Shown here: in pieces, positions 15,473 through 25,703 of the stretch
Layout: the number at the start of each line of letters is the position of its first letter
Numbering within the stretch: the stretch's first letter is position 1
NCBI RefSeq assembly: GCF_902859735.1
Contig: NZ_CADIJY010000002.1
Span: 682,001 to 746,000, forward strand
Direction of reading: 5' to 3'
Source of the DNA: Achromobacter aegrifaciens
GTDB taxonomy: Bacteria > Pseudomonadota > Gammaproteobacteria > Burkholderiales > Burkholderiaceae_B
Length of the DNA stretch: 64,000 nucleotides
Translations under genes and position numbers: made by a program
The notes under the pieces: generated by a model
Told to the model about the DNA's origin: nothing
Seen by the model: only the letters and a program-made list of their open reading frames with translations
Database searches by the model: none

Positions 15473-17770
15473 ATGGCTTTTCCCGGGCTGAAGTACGCTT
15501 CATCAGGTCTGCTTGCCGCACTGCGTGCCGGCTCCCGTCTCGGGCGCCGCACCGGCAAGAAAGACAAGACTCCCCCCACGCCACCGTCCGTCGCCGCGCA
15601 AGAAGCGGCGGACGCGACCGCCTCGCCGGTCGCTTCGCTGGCGCCGCTGACCGAAATCATCGGCAGCTATCTCGACAAGAAAGACGTAGAGCGCGTGCGC
15701 GAAGCCTATCGCTTCGCGGACCAGGCGCATCTGGGCCAGTTCCGCGCCAGCGGTTCGCCCTACATCTCTCACCCCATCGCCGTCACCGAAATCTGCGCAG
15801 GCTGGAAGCTCGACGTCAACGCGTTGTCCGCCGCCCTGCTGCACGACGTGATGGAAGACCAGGGCATCGCCAAGCATGAGCTGGCCGAGAAATTCGGCCC
15901 TGAAGTCGCAGAACTGGTCGACGGCCTGTCCAAGCTGGATCGCCTGGACTTCGCCACCAAGGCCGAACAACAGGCCGAGAGCTTCCGCAAGATGCTGCTG
16001 GCGATGGCGCGCGACGTGCGCGTCATCCTCATCAAGCTGGCCGACCGCCTGCACAATATGCGCACGCTGGACGCGGTCAATCCGGAAAAGCGCCGCCGCA
16101 TCGCGCGCGAAACACTGGACATCTACGCGCCTATCGCGCATCGCCTGGGCCTGAACCTGCTGTTCCGCGAACTGCAGGACCTGTGCTTTGCGGCCATGTA
16201 CCCGAACCGCTATCAGGTGCTGTACAAGGCCGTGCTGGCCGCGCGCGGCAACCGCCGCGAGGTCATCACCAAGATCGCCGATTCGGTGCGGGCTTCGCTG
16301 CCCGCCGCCGGCATCGAAGCCGAGGTCACCGGCCGCGAGAAGACGCTCTACGGCATCTACCGCAAGATGGTCGACCAGAAGAAGTCGTTCTCCGACGTCC
16401 TGGACATCTACGGTTTCCGCGTCATCGTGCACACCCTGCCCGAGTGCTACCTGGCGCTGGGCACGCTGCATCAGCTCTACCGGCCCGTGCCCGGCAAGTT
16501 CAAGGACTACATCGCCATCCCCAAGGTGAACGGCTACCAGTCCCTGCACACGACCCTCGTCGGCCCCTACGGCACACCGGTAGAGTTCCAGTTCCGCACC
16601 CGCGACATGCATCACGTTGCGGAAGAAGGCGTGGCCTCGCACTGGCTCTACAAGGGCGCGGACCTGACCCTCAACGACCTGCAGAAGCGCACCCACCAGT
16701 GGCTGCAATCGCTGCTGGACATCCAGAGCCAGACCGGCGATTCCGGCGAATTCCTGGAGCACGTCAAGGTCGATCTATTCCCCGACGCGGTCTACGTGTT
16801 CACGCCGCGCGGCAAGATCATTTCGCTGCCCCGCGGCGCCACACCGGTGGACTTCGCCTACGCGATCCACACCGACATCGGCAACCAGGCGGTGGCCGCC
16901 AAGGTCAACGGCGAGTTCGTGCCGTTGCGCACCGAACTCAACAGCGGCGACACGGTGGAAATCGTCACCTCCCCCGCCTCCCGTCCGAACGCGCAATGGC
17001 TGAACTACGTGCGCACCGGCCGCGCGCGCTCTGAAATCCGCCACTACCTGCGCACCGTCAAGTACGAAGAATCGGTGGCCTTTGGCGAACGCCTGCTGGG
17101 CCAGGCGCTGCAAGAGCTGCACATGCCCCTGCCCGCCACCGACGACCCGGCGTGGCAGAAGCTGGCGCGCAGCACCGGCGCCAGCTCGCGCGAGGAAATC
17201 CTGGCCGACATCGGCCTGGGCAAGCGCCTGGCCGCCGTGGTGGCGCGCCGCTTCGCGCCCGAACACCAGTTGGTCGCAACCACGGCCGCTGCCGTGGACG
17301 AACTGACCTCGGCGCGCAGCGCCCCCATCCTGATCCAGGGCAATGAGGGCCAGGCGGTGCAATTGGCGCCTTGCTGCGGCCCGCTGCCGGGCGACCCCAT
17401 CATCGCCGGCATGCGCATGGGACACGGACTGGTGGTGCACACCGCCGATTGCCCGGTGGCCATGCGCCAGCGCCTGCGCGAACCAGAACGCTGGATCAAC
17501 GTCGCCTGGGACCCCAACAACACCGCCAAGCACCTGGCCACGCGCCTGGACATCGTCACGCGCAACGAACGCGGTGTGCTGGGCCGGCTGGCGGCGGAAG
17601 TCACGGCGGCCGACGCCAACATCGTGCACGTCACCATGCACGACGACGCGGTCGCCACGGTGTCGCTGCATCTGACGATCCAGGTCGACAGCCGCAAGCA
17701 CCTGGCGCAGGTGATCCGCGCCATCCGGCACGTGCCGCAAGTGCAGAAGATCGTGCGCGTGAAGGGTTGA
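15473..17770 (+). CDS. spoT: bifunctional (p)ppGpp synthetase/hydrolase
   Basis: RelA/SpoT homologue of 765 residues. An N-terminal extension of about 60 residues is followed by the HD hydrolase domain (SHPIAVTEI and ALLHDVMED, residues about 98-128). The synthetase domain (EKTLYGIYRKM, DIYGFRVIVHT) is near 284-345, the TGS domain (FPDAVYVFTPRGKIISLPRG) near 436, and a C-terminal ACT domain spans about 690-765. An intact HD pair argues for hydrolase activity, so this is a SpoT/Rel-type enzyme rather than a synthetase-only RelA. It starts 21 bases after rpoZ. Confidence 0.96.
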   Translation: MAFPGLKYASSGLLAALRAGSRLGRRTGKKDKTPPTPPSVAAQEAADATASPVASLAPLTEIIGSYLDKKDVERVREAYRFADQAHLGQFRASGSPYISHPIAVTEICAGWKLDVNALSAALLHDVMEDQGIAKHELAEKFGPEVAELVDGLSKLDRLDFATKAEQQAESFRKMLLAMARDVRVILIKLADRLHNMRTLDAVNPEKRRRIARETLDIYAPIAHRLGLNLLFRELQDLCFAAMYPNRYQVLYKAVLAARGNRREVITKIADSVRASLPAAGIEAEVTGREKTLYGIYRKMVDQKKSFSDVLDIYGFRVIVHTLPECYLALGTLHQLYRPVPGKFKDYIAIPKVNGYQSLHTTLVGPYGTPVEFQFRTRDMHHVAEEGVASHWLYKGADLTLNDLQKRTHQWLQSLLDIQSQTGDSGEFLEHVKVDLFPDAVYVFTPRGKIISLPRGATPVDFAYAIHTDIGNQAVAAKVNGEFVPLRTELNSGDTVEIVTSPASRPNAQWLNYVRTGRARSEIRHYLRTVKYEESVAFGERLLGQALQELHMPLPATDDPAWQKLARSTGASSREEILADIGLGKRLAAVVARRFAPEHQLVATTAAAVDELTSARSAPILIQGNEGQAVQLAPCCGPLPGDPIIAGMRMGHGLVVHTADCPVAMRQRLREPERWINVAWDPNNTAKHLATRLDIVTRNERGVLGRLAAEVTAADANIVHVTMHDDAVATVSLHLTIQVDSRKHLAQVIRAIRHVPQVQKIVRVKG

Positions 17771-17819
17771 GCAGTTCTTCAGTGCAGGGCTGAATCGCCA
17801 GCCCTGCACTGCTCTGCTC
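17769..17819. terminator. convergent terminator between spoT and glnQ
   Basis: A 12-bp perfect stem, AGTGCAGGGCTG (17781-17792) with CAGCCCTGCACT (17799-17810), is framed by a second pair, GAGCAG (17769-17774) and CTGCTC (17814-17819). There is no clear T run in either direction. Its position between convergent genes supports a bidirectional terminator role. Confidence 0.6.
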
Positions 17820-18546
17820 AGGTCACGTGCTGCAGAAAATCCTTGAGCCGCTGACTGGGCGGATTGCTCAGCAATTCGCCAGGCGGCCCGTCATGCGCGA
17901 TCTTGCCCGCGTCGATGAAGATCAGGCGGCTGCCCACCTTGCGCGCGAACTCCATCTCATGCGTGACCACGACCATGGTCATGCCCTCCTCGGCCAGGTC
18001 GCGCATGACTTTGAGCACCTCGTGGCGCAGCTCCGGATCCAGCGCCGACGTGGGCTCGTCGAACAGCATCAGCTTGGGCTTGATGGCCAGCGCCCGCGCA
18101 ATCGCCACGCGCTGCTGCTGGCCGCCTGAAAGCTCGGACGGATAGTGGTCCATGCGCTCGGCCAGGCCGACCTTGGCCAGCAGGCTTTCGGCCAGCTCAC
18201 GCGCCTCGGCGCGGCTTTGCCCACGGGTATGGATCGGGCCGAACATGACGTTTTCCAGCGCCGTCATCTGCGGGAACAGATTGAACTGCTGAAACACCAT
18301 GCCCGCCTCGCGCCGGATTTCGCGCACTTGCGCGGCCCCGCCGTTCACGCTCAGTCCATCGACCAGCAAATCGCCATCGTTGATGGTTTCAAGCACGTTG
18401 ATGCAACGCAGGAAGGTGGACTTGCCCGAACCCGAGGGCCCAACCACCACCACGACCTCGCCCGCGTCGATGTTCAGCGAGATCCCGTTGAGCACCACGG
18501 ACTCGCCGAAAGTCTTGGTGACGTTGTGGAATTCAACCATGCTCAT
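17818..18546 (-). CDS. glnQ: amino acid ABC transporter ATP-binding protein
   Basis: ATPase subunit of a polar amino acid importer (PAAT family), 242 residues. Walker A is [10 protein letters not shown], the signature [15 protein letters not shown], and Walker [16 protein letters not shown], followed by the switch His in [14 protein letters not shown]. The start at 18546 overlaps the glnP stop by four bases. With glnP and glnH upstream it forms a complete three-component importer, probably for glutamine or a related amino acid. The exact substrate is not provable from sequence. Confidence 0.93.
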   Translation of the reverse strand: MSMVEFHNVTKTFGESVVLNGISLNIDAGEVVVVVGPSGSGKSTFLRCINVLETINDGDLLVDGLSVNGGAAQVREIRREAGMVFQQFNLFPQMTALENVMFGPIHTRGQSRAEARELAESLLAKVGLAERMDHYPSELSGGQQQRVAIARALAIKPKLMLFDEPTSALDPELRHEVLKVMRDLAEEGMTMVVVTHEMEFARKVGSRLIFIDAGKIAHDGPPGELLSNPPSQRLKDFLQHVT

Positions 18547-19199
18547 AGTATGCGCATCCTTCTTTCAATCAGATGCAGGCCCAACGCCATCAGGCCGGTC
18601 AGGATCAGGTAGACGATCGCCACCGCCGACCAGATCTCGACGGCGCGAAAGTTGCTGGCCATGATTTCCTGGCCCTGCCGGGTCAGTTCGGCCACGCCGA
18701 TCACGATGAAGAGCGAAGAATCCTTCAGGCTGATGATGCACTGGTTGCCCAGCGGCGGAATCATGCGGCGGAACGCCACCGGCCCGATGATGTGGAAGAG
18801 GATCTTGTGGAACGGCAGCCCCATGGCTTGGCCGGCTTCCTTCAGGCCCTTGTGCACGGACAACAGCGCGCCGCGCACGATCTCGGAAATGTAGGCCCCG
18901 GAATTGATGATGAGCGTGACGATGGCCGCCCACTCCGCGTCCACCCGGATGTTCGCCAGCAGGGGCAAGGCGAAATAGATGAACATCACCTGCACCACGA
19001 TCGGCGTGCCGCGGATGACCGCGACGTAGACCTGCGCGATGGCCGACAGGATGGGATGTCCGTAAGCCCTTGTCACGCCGGACAGCGCGCCCAGCAAAAA
19101 ACCGCCGAACAAGCCCCAGAACGTGATCTTGATGGTCATCAGCGTACCCTCGAGCAGATTGGGTAGCGCGTCCCTGATTACAGTCCAGTCAAACTCCAC
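18543..19199 (-). CDS. glnP: amino acid ABC transporter permease
   Basis: Inner-membrane permease of 218 residues with about five membrane segments. It carries the PAAT His/Glu/Gln/Arg/opine permease signature: [40 protein letters not shown], and the EAA coupling loop [20 protein letters not shown]. The start is GTG at 19199, chosen because AGGGGG lies 7 bases upstream. The stop overlaps glnQ. It is preceded by a 143-base spacer from glnH that holds a stable hairpin. Confidence 0.92.
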   Translation of the reverse strand: MEFDWTVIRDALPNLLEGTLMTIKITFWGLFGGFLLGALSGVTRAYGHPILSAIAQVYVAVIRGTPIVVQVMFIYFALPLLANIRVDAEWAAIVTLIINSGAYISEIVRGALLSVHKGLKEAGQAMGLPFHKILFHIIGPVAFRRMIPPLGNQCIISLKDSSLFIVIGVAELTRQGQEIMASNFRAVEIWSAVAIVYLILTGLMALGLHLIERRMRIL

Positions 19200-19280
19200 G
19201 ATATTCCCCCTATGGCGCGGCGCCGCGCCGTAGCGCGGCGGGAGCGGCGCGGGACCATACGCCCGACTGCGGCGTAGCTG

Positions 19281-19310
19281 CCGGCATCAGCCGGCGCAGG
19301 CCGATGCCGG
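19281..19310 (-). other. intercistronic hairpin between glnH and glnP
   Basis: Stem CCGGCATC (19281-19288) with GATGCCGG (19303-19310), with a further GC-rich pairing inside. It falls between the binding-protein gene and the permease gene. Such hairpins often protect the upstream mRNA or partly terminate transcription, giving excess binding protein over permease. Confidence 0.5.
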
Positions 19311-19342
19311 GCGGTCCCGGAATGCAATGCGGACCCGGATGC

Positions 19343-20095
19343 TCAGGGCTTCTTGCCGAACCACTTGGTATAGATGGCGTCGTACTGGCCGTTGGCCTTC
19401 AGCGTGGCCAGCGCCTTGTTCACCTGCGGCACCAGATCGCTGCCCTTGGGGAAGGCGATGCCGTAGAAGTCGCCGCTCTTGACCGAGCCGACCACCTTCA
19501 CGCGGCCCTTGCCGGCGGTGTTGGCGTAGTACTGGACATTGGGCGTGTCGTGCACCGCGGCGTCGACGCGGCCGGTAGCCAGTTCCAGATAGGCGTTGTC
19601 GATGTTCGGGAACAGCTTGAGCTTCGCATCCGGCACCTGCGCCTTCAGGAAGTCCACGGTGGCGGTGCCGGTCTTGACCGCGACGGTCTTGCCGGCCAGG
19701 GACTTGGCGTCCTTGATGTCCGTGTTCTTTTCGCCGACCAGGATCGCCAGGCCGCTTTCGTAGTAGGGATCGGAGAAGTCGATGACCTTCTTGCGGTCGT
19801 CGCGGATCGTGATGCCGGCCAGCGCCGCGTCGATGTTCTTGGTTTGCAGGCCCGGGATGATGCCCGCGAAGTCCATGGGCTGCAGCTTGTACTTGAGGTT
19901 GAGTTCCTTGGCGATGGCCGCCCACAGATCCACGTCGAAGCCCACGTAGGTATTACCCTGCTTGAACTCGAACGGCACGAAAGCGGTATCGGTGGCCACC
20001 ACCAATTCCTTGCCTTGGGCATGCGCGCCTGAGACGGCACCGAACATGGCCACGGACAGGCCGACCAGTGCGGCGGCGACTTTGCGTTTGATCAT
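19343..20095 (-). CDS. glnH: amino acid ABC transporter substrate-binding protein
   Basis: Periplasmic binding protein (family 3) of 250 residues. A signal peptide ([20 protein letters not shown], cleaved near AHAQG) precedes the mature protein, which opens with [18 protein letters not shown]. Ligand-site features are [16 protein letters not shown] and the Arg of [20 protein letters not shown], which binds the amino acid carboxylate. The sequence is close to GlnH. The start at 20095 has AGGAG upstream; the longer frame to 20602 is spurious. It is divergent from the C45 hydrolase gene. Confidence 0.93.
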   Translation of the reverse strand: MIKRKVAAALVGLSVAMFGAVSGAHAQGKELVVATDTAFVPFEFKQGNTYVGFDVDLWAAIAKELNLKYKLQPMDFAGIIPGLQTKNIDAALAGITIRDDRKKVIDFSDPYYESGLAILVGEKNTDIKDAKSLAGKTVAVKTGTATVDFLKAQVPDAKLKLFPNIDNAYLELATGRVDAAVHDTPNVQYYANTAGKGRVKVVGSVKSGDFYGIAFPKGSDLVPQVNKALATLKANGQYDAIYTKWFGKKP

Positions 20096-20262
20096 GAAAC
20101 TCTCCTCTTGGGGACCAGTCGGCACCCCGGGGTTGTTGTAGGGGCATGATTCCTGGGCTGCGCCGGGGTCTCCGGCACGGCTTACCGCCGATCTTAACGC
20201 ATACGTCCCCACCCGGCAGCGGCCGGAAAATTTACAATCCGCATGACACCCGGAGGATTCCC

Positions 20263-21297
20263 ATGGCCTACAAACATGTACGCATTGCCGGAAACCGGCG
20301 TCAGACGGGCCTCGCGCTGGGCAAGCTGGCGCGGCCCCTGATGGCGACCTACCTGGACCAAAGCCGCACCTGGGACGCGCTGCGGCCATGGCGCGGCCAC
20401 GCCTTCCTCGACGAGCTGGCGCAACAGGCGCAAGCTGCGCTGCCAGCAATCTGGGAAGAACTGGAAGGCATGGCCGAGGGCCTGCACATGCCGATCGAGG
20501 ACGTGCTGCTGTGGAACTGCCGCGGCGACCTGCTGCACAGCACCACCGACGGCTGCACGTCCGTCGCGCTGAAAGCGGCCGACGGCACGCGCTGGATCGC
20601 ACACAACGAGGACGGCGATCCCTATCTGCGCGGGCGCTGCCATCTGGTCGACGTGGCGCTGGAAGACGCGCCCGGCTACCTCAGCTTCTACTATCCGGGC
20701 TCGCTGCCCGGCCATACCTTCGGCGCCAACCGCGCCGGACTGGTGCAGACCATCAACAACCTGCGCATCCGGCAGCGGCATCCCGGCGTGCCGCGCATGC
20801 TGATGGCGCGCGCGGTGCTGGATTGCACGACGCTGGACGAGGCGCTCGGCCTGTTGCGGCACCTACCGCACTCCGGCGGCTTTCACCACACCCTGGGCGC
20901 GGCCGGCGACGCCCGCCTGCTCAGCGCGGAAGTGGCGCCGGGCGAGGTTTCCATCCTGGAGATCGGCACGCGCTACGGCCATGCCAATCACATGGTGCAT
21001 GCCGACATGGGCGGCATCGCGCAGATCGTCACCGACTCGTCGCGGGCGCGACAGAACCGCATCGAGGGCATCGTGGACGGCTGGTCCAGCGCGACCGCCA
21101 GCGCGGATCTGCTCGCCGCGCTGCACGACACCGAAGGCGAACTGCCTATCCTGCGGACCTCGCCGGATGATCCCGATGACGAGAACACGCTGGCGACGGC
21201 GGTCTTTGAAATTGGGGAAAGCGAAGTGACCTTGCGGGTGTATGACCGGAAGGCGAGAGCGGAGATCGTGCTGGATGTGATGTCAGATACGGAGTGA
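20263..21297 (+). CDS. C45 family autoproteolytic acyltransferase/hydrolase
   Basis: Ntn-hydrolase of 344 residues, similar to acyl-coenzyme A:6-aminopenicillanic acid acyltransferase and carcinine/N-acyl hydrolases. The proenzyme is expected to cut itself before Cys98 ([10 protein letters not shown]), which becomes the N-terminal nucleophile. Other family blocks are [10 protein letters not shown] and the [20 protein letters not shown] region. There is no signal peptide, so it should be cytoplasmic. The ATG at 20263 has GGAGG upstream. It is divergent from glnHPQ, which might hint at release of an amino acid from an amide, but nothing in the sequence fixes the substrate. Confidence 0.85.
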   Translation: MAYKHVRIAGNRRQTGLALGKLARPLMATYLDQSRTWDALRPWRGHAFLDELAQQAQAALPAIWEELEGMAEGLHMPIEDVLLWNCRGDLLHSTTDGCTSVALKAADGTRWIAHNEDGDPYLRGRCHLVDVALEDAPGYLSFYYPGSLPGHTFGANRAGLVQTINNLRIRQRHPGVPRMLMARAVLDCTTLDEALGLLRHLPHSGGFHHTLGAAGDARLLSAEVAPGEVSILEIGTRYGHANHMVHADMGGIAQIVTDSSRARQNRIEGIVDGWSSATASADLLAALHDTEGELPILRTSPDDPDDENTLATAVFEIGESEVTLRVYDRKARAEIVLDVMSDTE

Positions 21298-21319
21298 GAT
21301 TGCCGCCTGACCCATCAAC

Positions 21320-21356
21320 ACAACGGCCGCGTCATCACTGACGCGGCCGTTGTCTT
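21320..21356. terminator. convergent terminator
   Basis: A perfect 15-bp stem, ACAACGGCCGCGTCA (21320-21334) with TGACGCGGCCGTTGT (21339-21353) and a 4-base loop, lies between the C45 gene and the oxoprolinase gene. T-rich sequence is short on both sides. Its length and position make bidirectional termination likely. Confidence 0.8.
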
Positions 21357-21370
21357 TCGGTGCAGACGGA

Positions 21371-24300
21371 TTACACCGCCCCGTACCCGCCGCCTCCCGG
21401 GGTTTCGACGACGAAGATATCGCCCGGACGCAGCTGTGCGCTGTCTTGCGGACCCAGTTCCTGGACCGAACCGTCGGCGCGTTCGACCGAGTTGCGTCCC
21501 ATGGCGCCGGGTTGCCCTCCCGCCAGGCCGAACGGCGCATACAGGCGGTTGTTCGACAGGATGGCGGCCGTCATGTCCTCCAGGAAACGGATGCGGCGCA
21601 CACCGCCGTCACCGCCCGGGTAGCGGCCGGCGCCGCCCGAGCCCTTGCGGATTTCGTAGGATTCCAGACGCACCGGGAAACGGAACTCCAGCACTTCGGG
21701 GTCCGTCAGCCGCGAGTTGGTCATGTGCGCCTGCACCAGCGAGGTCCCGGCGAAACCTTCATCGCGAGGACCCGCCGCGTCGATGCGCACAGGGCCCGCG
21801 CCCGTGCCGCCCGAGATGGTCTCGTAGTACTGATGACGCGCGTTGCCGAACGTGAAGTTGTTCATCGTGCCCTGGCTTGCGGCCAGCACGCCCAGCGCGC
21901 CATACAACGCGTTGACGATGCACATGGACGTTTCCACGTTGCCCGCCACCACCGAGGCCGGCGGATTCGGACGCAGCATCGAGCCTTCCGGCAGGATGAT
22001 GGACAGCGGCACGAGGCAGCCGTCGTTCAGCGGAATATCGTCATTGACCAAGGTGCGGAACACGTACAGCACCGCCGCAACGGCGATGGCGCCCGGAGCG
22101 TTGAAGTTGTTGTCCAGCTGGTTGGACGTGCCGGTGAAGTCCACCACGGCGCTGCGCGCCTCGGTGTCCACCTTAACGGCCACGCGGATCACCGCGCCGT
22201 TGTCCAGCGGGTACTCGTAGCTGCCGTCCTTCAGCACCGAGATCACGCGGCGCACCGCTTCCTCGGCGTTGTCCTGCACGTGCCCCATGTAGGCCCGGAC
22301 CACGTCCAGGCCGAAGTGGTCGCACATGCGCAGCAGCTCCTGCACGCCCTTTTCATTGGCGGCGATCTGCGCGTGCATGTCGGCGATGTTCTGGTCCGGA
22401 TTGCGGGCCGGCCAGCGGCCCGAGCCCAGGATGCCGCGCGCCGCGGCTTCGCGGAACTCGCCGTTCTTCACAAGCTGGAAGTTGGTGAAGAGCACGCCCT
22501 CGTCTTCCACCGTCTTGGAATCCGGCGGCATCGAACCCGGCGTGGTACCGCCAATGTCGGCATGGTGGCCGCGCGAACCAACGTAGAACAGGATCTCCCG
22601 CCCATCGCGGTCGAACACCGGGGTGATGACCGTGACGTCGGGCAAGTGCGTGCCGCCGTGGTACGGATCGTTCACCACGTAGGCGTCGCCAGGCTGCATG
22701 TTGCCGGCGTTGGCGTTCATGACCGTGCGCACGGACTCGCCCATGGACCCCAGATGCACCGGCATGTGCGGAGCATTGGCGATCAGGCGCGCCTGCGCAT
22801 CGAAGATCGCGCAAGAGAAGTCCAGGCGTTCCTTGATGTTGACCGAGTACGCCGTGTTCTGCAGGCGGTAACCCATCTGCTCTGCGATCGACATGAAGAG
22901 GTTGTTGAAGACCTCCAGCATGACCGGATCGGCCTGCGTGCCGATGGCGCGGCGCTCCGGACGCGCTTCCACGCGGCGGATCACGAAGTGGTCCTGCGCC
23001 GTGAGTTCCGCCTGCCAGCCGGCCTCGACCACCGTGGTCTGGTTGGGTTCGGAAATGATGGCGGGTCCCGCCACCACGTCGCCGCCCGCCATGTCCTCGC
23101 GCACGTACAAGGGCGTGTCGCGCCAGGCGCCGCCGCTGTACATGCTGACGACGCGGCTGGGAGCCAGCGCGCCGTCGCGCACGCGCGCCGCGGACGCGTC
23201 GCCGACGCGCTCGCCGCCGCCCGTGGCTTCGACCGAGATGGTTTCCACCACCAGTTCGCGGTTGGGCATCAGGAAGGAATAGCGCAGGCGGTAGGCCGCT
23301 TCGAATTCCTTGCGCGCCTGTTCCAGGTCCGTGTACGCCACTTCCAGCGAGGTATCGGTGCCGCGGTACTTCAGATGCAGGCGGCGCTGCACGCTGATGT
23401 CGCTTTCCGCCACGTGCTGGCGGCGCAGTTCGCCGACCGCCTGGCCGGCCAGCTCGTCGAATTCGCCCTTCAATGCCAGCATCAGTTCGGCATCGAGAAC
23501 CTTCTCGACCGTCTTCTGGCGCATGTCGGTCTGGTCGGCCAGGCCCATGCCGTAGGCCGACAGCACGCCGCCCAGCGGGTGCGCGAACACCGTGGTCATG
23601 CCCAGCGCGTCGGCGACCAGGCAGGCATGCTGGCCGCCCGCGCCGCCGAACACCGTCAGCGCGTACTCGGTCACGTCGTGGCCGCGCTGGACCGAGATGC
23701 GCTTGATGGCCTCGGCCATGTTGCCCACGGCGATTTCCAGGAAGCCTTCGGCCAGCTGTTCGGGACTCATTTCGCGGCCAGTGGCGGCGCGCACTTCGTC
23801 GGACATGGCCGTAAAGCGCGCCACGACCGCATCGCGGTCCAGAGGTTCATTGGCCTCGGGGCCGAAGACCTTGGGGAAAAAGTCGGGCTGGATCTTGCCC
23901 AGGAGGACGTTGCAGTCCGTCACCGCCAGCGGGCCGCCGCGGCGGTAGCAGGCGGGACCCGGGTTGGCGCCGGCTGAATCCGGACCCACGCGCAGACGCG
24001 CGCCGTCGAAATGCAGGATCGAGCCGCCGCCCGCCGCCACGGTGTGGATGCTCATCATGGGCGCGCGCATGCGCACGCCGGCCACCTGGGTCTCGAATTC
24101 ACGTTCGAATTCGCCGGCGTAATGCGACACGTCGGTGGAAGTGCCGCCCATGTCGAAGCCGATGACCTTGGGAAAGCCCGCGATCTCGCTGGTGCGCACC
24201 ATGCCGACGATGCCGCCGGCGGGACCCGACAGAATGGCGTCCTTGCCGCGGAAGCGATGCGCGTCCGTCAGGCCGCCGCTCGATTGCATGAACATGAGGC

Positions 24301-24994
24301 GGATGCCCGGCAGTTCGCCGGCCACCTGGTCCACATAGCGCTTCAGGATGGGCGACAGATACGCGTCCACCACCGTGGTGTCGCCGCGCGACACGAACTT
24401 GATCAGCGGGCTGACCTCGTGCGAGGCCGACACCTGCGGGAAGCCCACTTCACGCGCGATGCGGGCCGCGATGCGTTCGTGCTCGGGCGCATGCCAGGCG
24501 TGCATGAAGACGATGGCCACGGCGCGGATGCCGCTGTCGTAGGCGGCCTGCATGGCTGTGCGCAGCGCTTCCTGATCCAGTTCGCGGATCACCTCGCCGT
24601 CGGCGGCCACGCGCTCATCCGCTTCCACCACGGACTCGTAGAGCATCTCGGGCAGGACGACATTTCGGTCGAACAGGCGCGGACGGTTCTGGTAGGCAAT
24701 GCGCAGACCGTCGCGGAACCCCTTCGTCGTGACCAGCAAGGTGCGCTCGCCCTTGCGTTCCAGCAAGGCGTTGGTGGCCACCGTGGTGCCCATCTTCACG
24801 CACTCGACCTGGTCGGCGGGCACGGGCTGGCCGGGCGCGATACCCAGCAACTTGCGGATGCCGGCCACGGCTGCGTCGCGGTACTGCTCGGGGTTTTCCG
24901 AGAGCATCTTGGCCGTGGTGGTCGTGCCGTCGGGGCGACGCGCCACGATGTCGGTAAAGGTACCCCCACGGTCAATCCAGAATTGCCACTTCAT
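21371..24994 (-). CDS. 5-oxoprolinase (ATP-hydrolysing), HyuA-HyuB fusion
   Basis: A 1207-residue enzyme of the hydantoinase/5-oxoprolinase family, expected to open 5-oxo-L-proline to glutamate with ATP. The HyuA-like half starts [20 protein letters not shown] and holds the nucleotide-binding [20 protein letters not shown] and [18 protein letters not shown]. The HyuB-like half starts near [20 protein letters not shown] and includes [20 protein letters not shown] and [14 protein letters not shown]. Fusion of both halves in one chain is typical of true 5-oxoprolinases rather than of two-gene hydantoinases. The start at 24994 has AAGGA upstream. A MarR-type regulator lies 60 bases upstream on the same strand. 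Confidence 0.9.
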   Translation of the reverse strand: MKWQFWIDRGGTFTDIVARRPDGTTTTAKMLSENPEQYRDAAVAGIRKLLGIAPGQPVPADQVECVKMGTTVATNALLERKGERTLLVTTKGFRDGLRIAYQNRPRLFDRNVVLPEMLYESVVEADERVAADGEVIRELDQEALRTAMQAAYDSGIRAVAIVFMHAWHAPEHERIAARIAREVGFPQVSASHEVSPLIKFVSRGDTTVVDAYLSPILKRYVDQVAGELPGIRLMFMQSSGGLTDAHRFRGKDAILSGPAGGIVGMVRTSEIAGFPKVIGFDMGGTSTDVSHYAGEFEREFETQVAGVRMRAPMMSIHTVAAGGGSILHFDGARLRVGPDSAGANPGPACYRRGGPLAVTDCNVLLGKIQPDFFPKVFGPEANEPLDRDAVVARFTAMSDEVRAATGREMSPEQLAEGFLEIAVGNMAEAIKRISVQRGHDVTEYALTVFGGAGGQHACLVADALGMTTVFAHPLGGVLSAYGMGLADQTDMRQKTVEKVLDAELMLALKGEFDELAGQAVGELRRQHVAESDISVQRRLHLKYRGTDTSLEVAYTDLEQARKEFEAAYRLRYSFLMPNRELVVETISVEATGGGERVGDASAARVRDGALAPSRVVSMYSGGAWRDTPLYVREDMAGGDVVAGPAIISEPNQTTVVEAGWQAELTAQDHFVIRRVEARPERRAIGTQADPVMLEVFNNLFMSIAEQMGYRLQNTAYSVNIKERLDFSCAIFDAQARLIANAPHMPVHLGSMGESVRTVMNANAGNMQPGDAYVVNDPYHGGTHLPDVTVITPVFDRDGREILFYVGSRGHHADIGGTTPGSMPPDSKTVEDEGVLFTNFQLVKNGEFREAAARGILGSGRWPARNPDQNIADMHAQIAANEKGVQELLRMCDHFGLDVVRAYMGHVQDNAEEAVRRVISVLKDGSYEYPLDNGAVIRVAVKVDTEARSAVVDFTGTSNQLDNNFNAPGAIAVAAVLYVFRTLVNDDIPLNDGCLVPLSIILPEGSMLRPNPPASVVAGNVETSMCIVNALYGALGVLAASQGTMNNFTFGNARHQYYETISGGTGAGPVRIDAAGPRDEGFAGTSLVQAHMTNSRLTDPEVLEFRFPVRLESYEIRKGSGGAGRYPGGDGGVRRIRFLEDMTAAILSNNRLYAPFGLAGGQPGAMGRNSVERADGSVQELGPQDSAQLRPGDIFVVETPGGGGYGAV

Positions 24995-25054
24995 AGCTGT
25001 CCTTGCAAACAAAGGGTCGCCGCGGCGCCTGCGGCCGCGCACGGGTAAACGGAA

Positions 25055-25564
25055 TCAGAGAGAGGTCGCCGCGCGGGCCGCCTGGTCGTACAGGCCGGAC
25101 AACGCGCGCAGCGTATGCGCCAGCTGGCGGCTGAAGTCCAGCCCGCCCCCGCCCGGCGCGTCCAGGCCGGCGGTCAGGCATTGCTCGCGGACCTCGGCAT
25201 AGCGCTTGAGTATGGCCGCGCCTTCCGGGGTCACGCTGTAGAACACTTCCTTGCTGCTGCGCTCGCCCTTGACCACGCCCAGGCGGTCGAGTTTCTTCAG
25301 CGCGTAGCTGACGATGTGCGTGTCCTCGACATTCAGCGTGAAGCAGATGTCGGCCAGTTTCTTGGGGCGCTCGCGGTGATAGACATGATGAAAGACCATC
25401 ACGTCGGTGGGCGTCAGGTCGGGCAGCCCGGCCGCCGCCATGCAGCGCACGGTCCAGCGGTCGAAGGCGTGGCTGGCGATCATCAGACCGAATTCCACTT
25501 CGGAAAGGTCGGGCGCGCTGCCGCCGGCCAAATGGGCCGACGATGCAATCAAAGTGGGGGGCAT
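25055..25564 (-). CDS. MarR-type winged-helix transcriptional regulator
   Basis: A 169-residue protein with a MarR-like winged helix: FHHVYHRERPKKLADICFTL, then NVEDTHIVSYALKKLDRLGV and the wing KGERSSKEVFYSVTPEGAAI. It is probably a dimeric repressor. It is transcribed just ahead of the 5-oxoprolinase gene and may control it in response to oxoproline or a related metabolite, which is an inference from position. The start is the ATG at 25564 (MPPTLIASSAHL). A near-ideal promoter lies directly upstream. Confidence 0.85.
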   Translation of the reverse strand: MPPTLIASSAHLAGGSAPDLSEVEFGLMIASHAFDRWTVRCMAAAGLPDLTPTDVMVFHHVYHRERPKKLADICFTLNVEDTHIVSYALKKLDRLGVVKGERSSKEVFYSVTPEGAAILKRYAEVREQCLTAGLDAPGGGGLDFSRQLAHTLRALSGLYDQAARAATSL

Positions 25565-25595
25565 GGAAGACGCAAGCCGAGTTTATCTGAACGAA

Positions 25596-25624
25596 ATACT
25601 AATAATTTATCTATATTTCATCAA
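25596..25624 (-). promoter_or_regulatory. promoter of the MarR-type regulator gene
   Basis: On the minus strand, -35 TTGATG (25624-25619) and -10 TAGTAT (25601-25596) are separated by exactly 17 bp, inside a strongly AT-rich patch. The heptamer TTTATCT occurs twice (25582-25588 and 25606-25612, plus-strand reading), 24 bp apart, flanking the -10. This could be an operator for autoregulation. Confidence 0.65.
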
Positions 25625-25703
25625 TAAAAAATACGAACAAGACGCCGGAAATCCCCTCTTTCAAGGGAATACCCCTACAGGACTACAGCCGAAACAGGCC
25701 GTC

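Noticed and set aside
21350-23977. An 875-codon plus-strand frame opposite the oxoprolinase gene
   Set aside because: It is a very long but low-complexity His/Arg/Ala/Val frame with no recognisable motif; the opposite strand is a complete 5-oxoprolinase.
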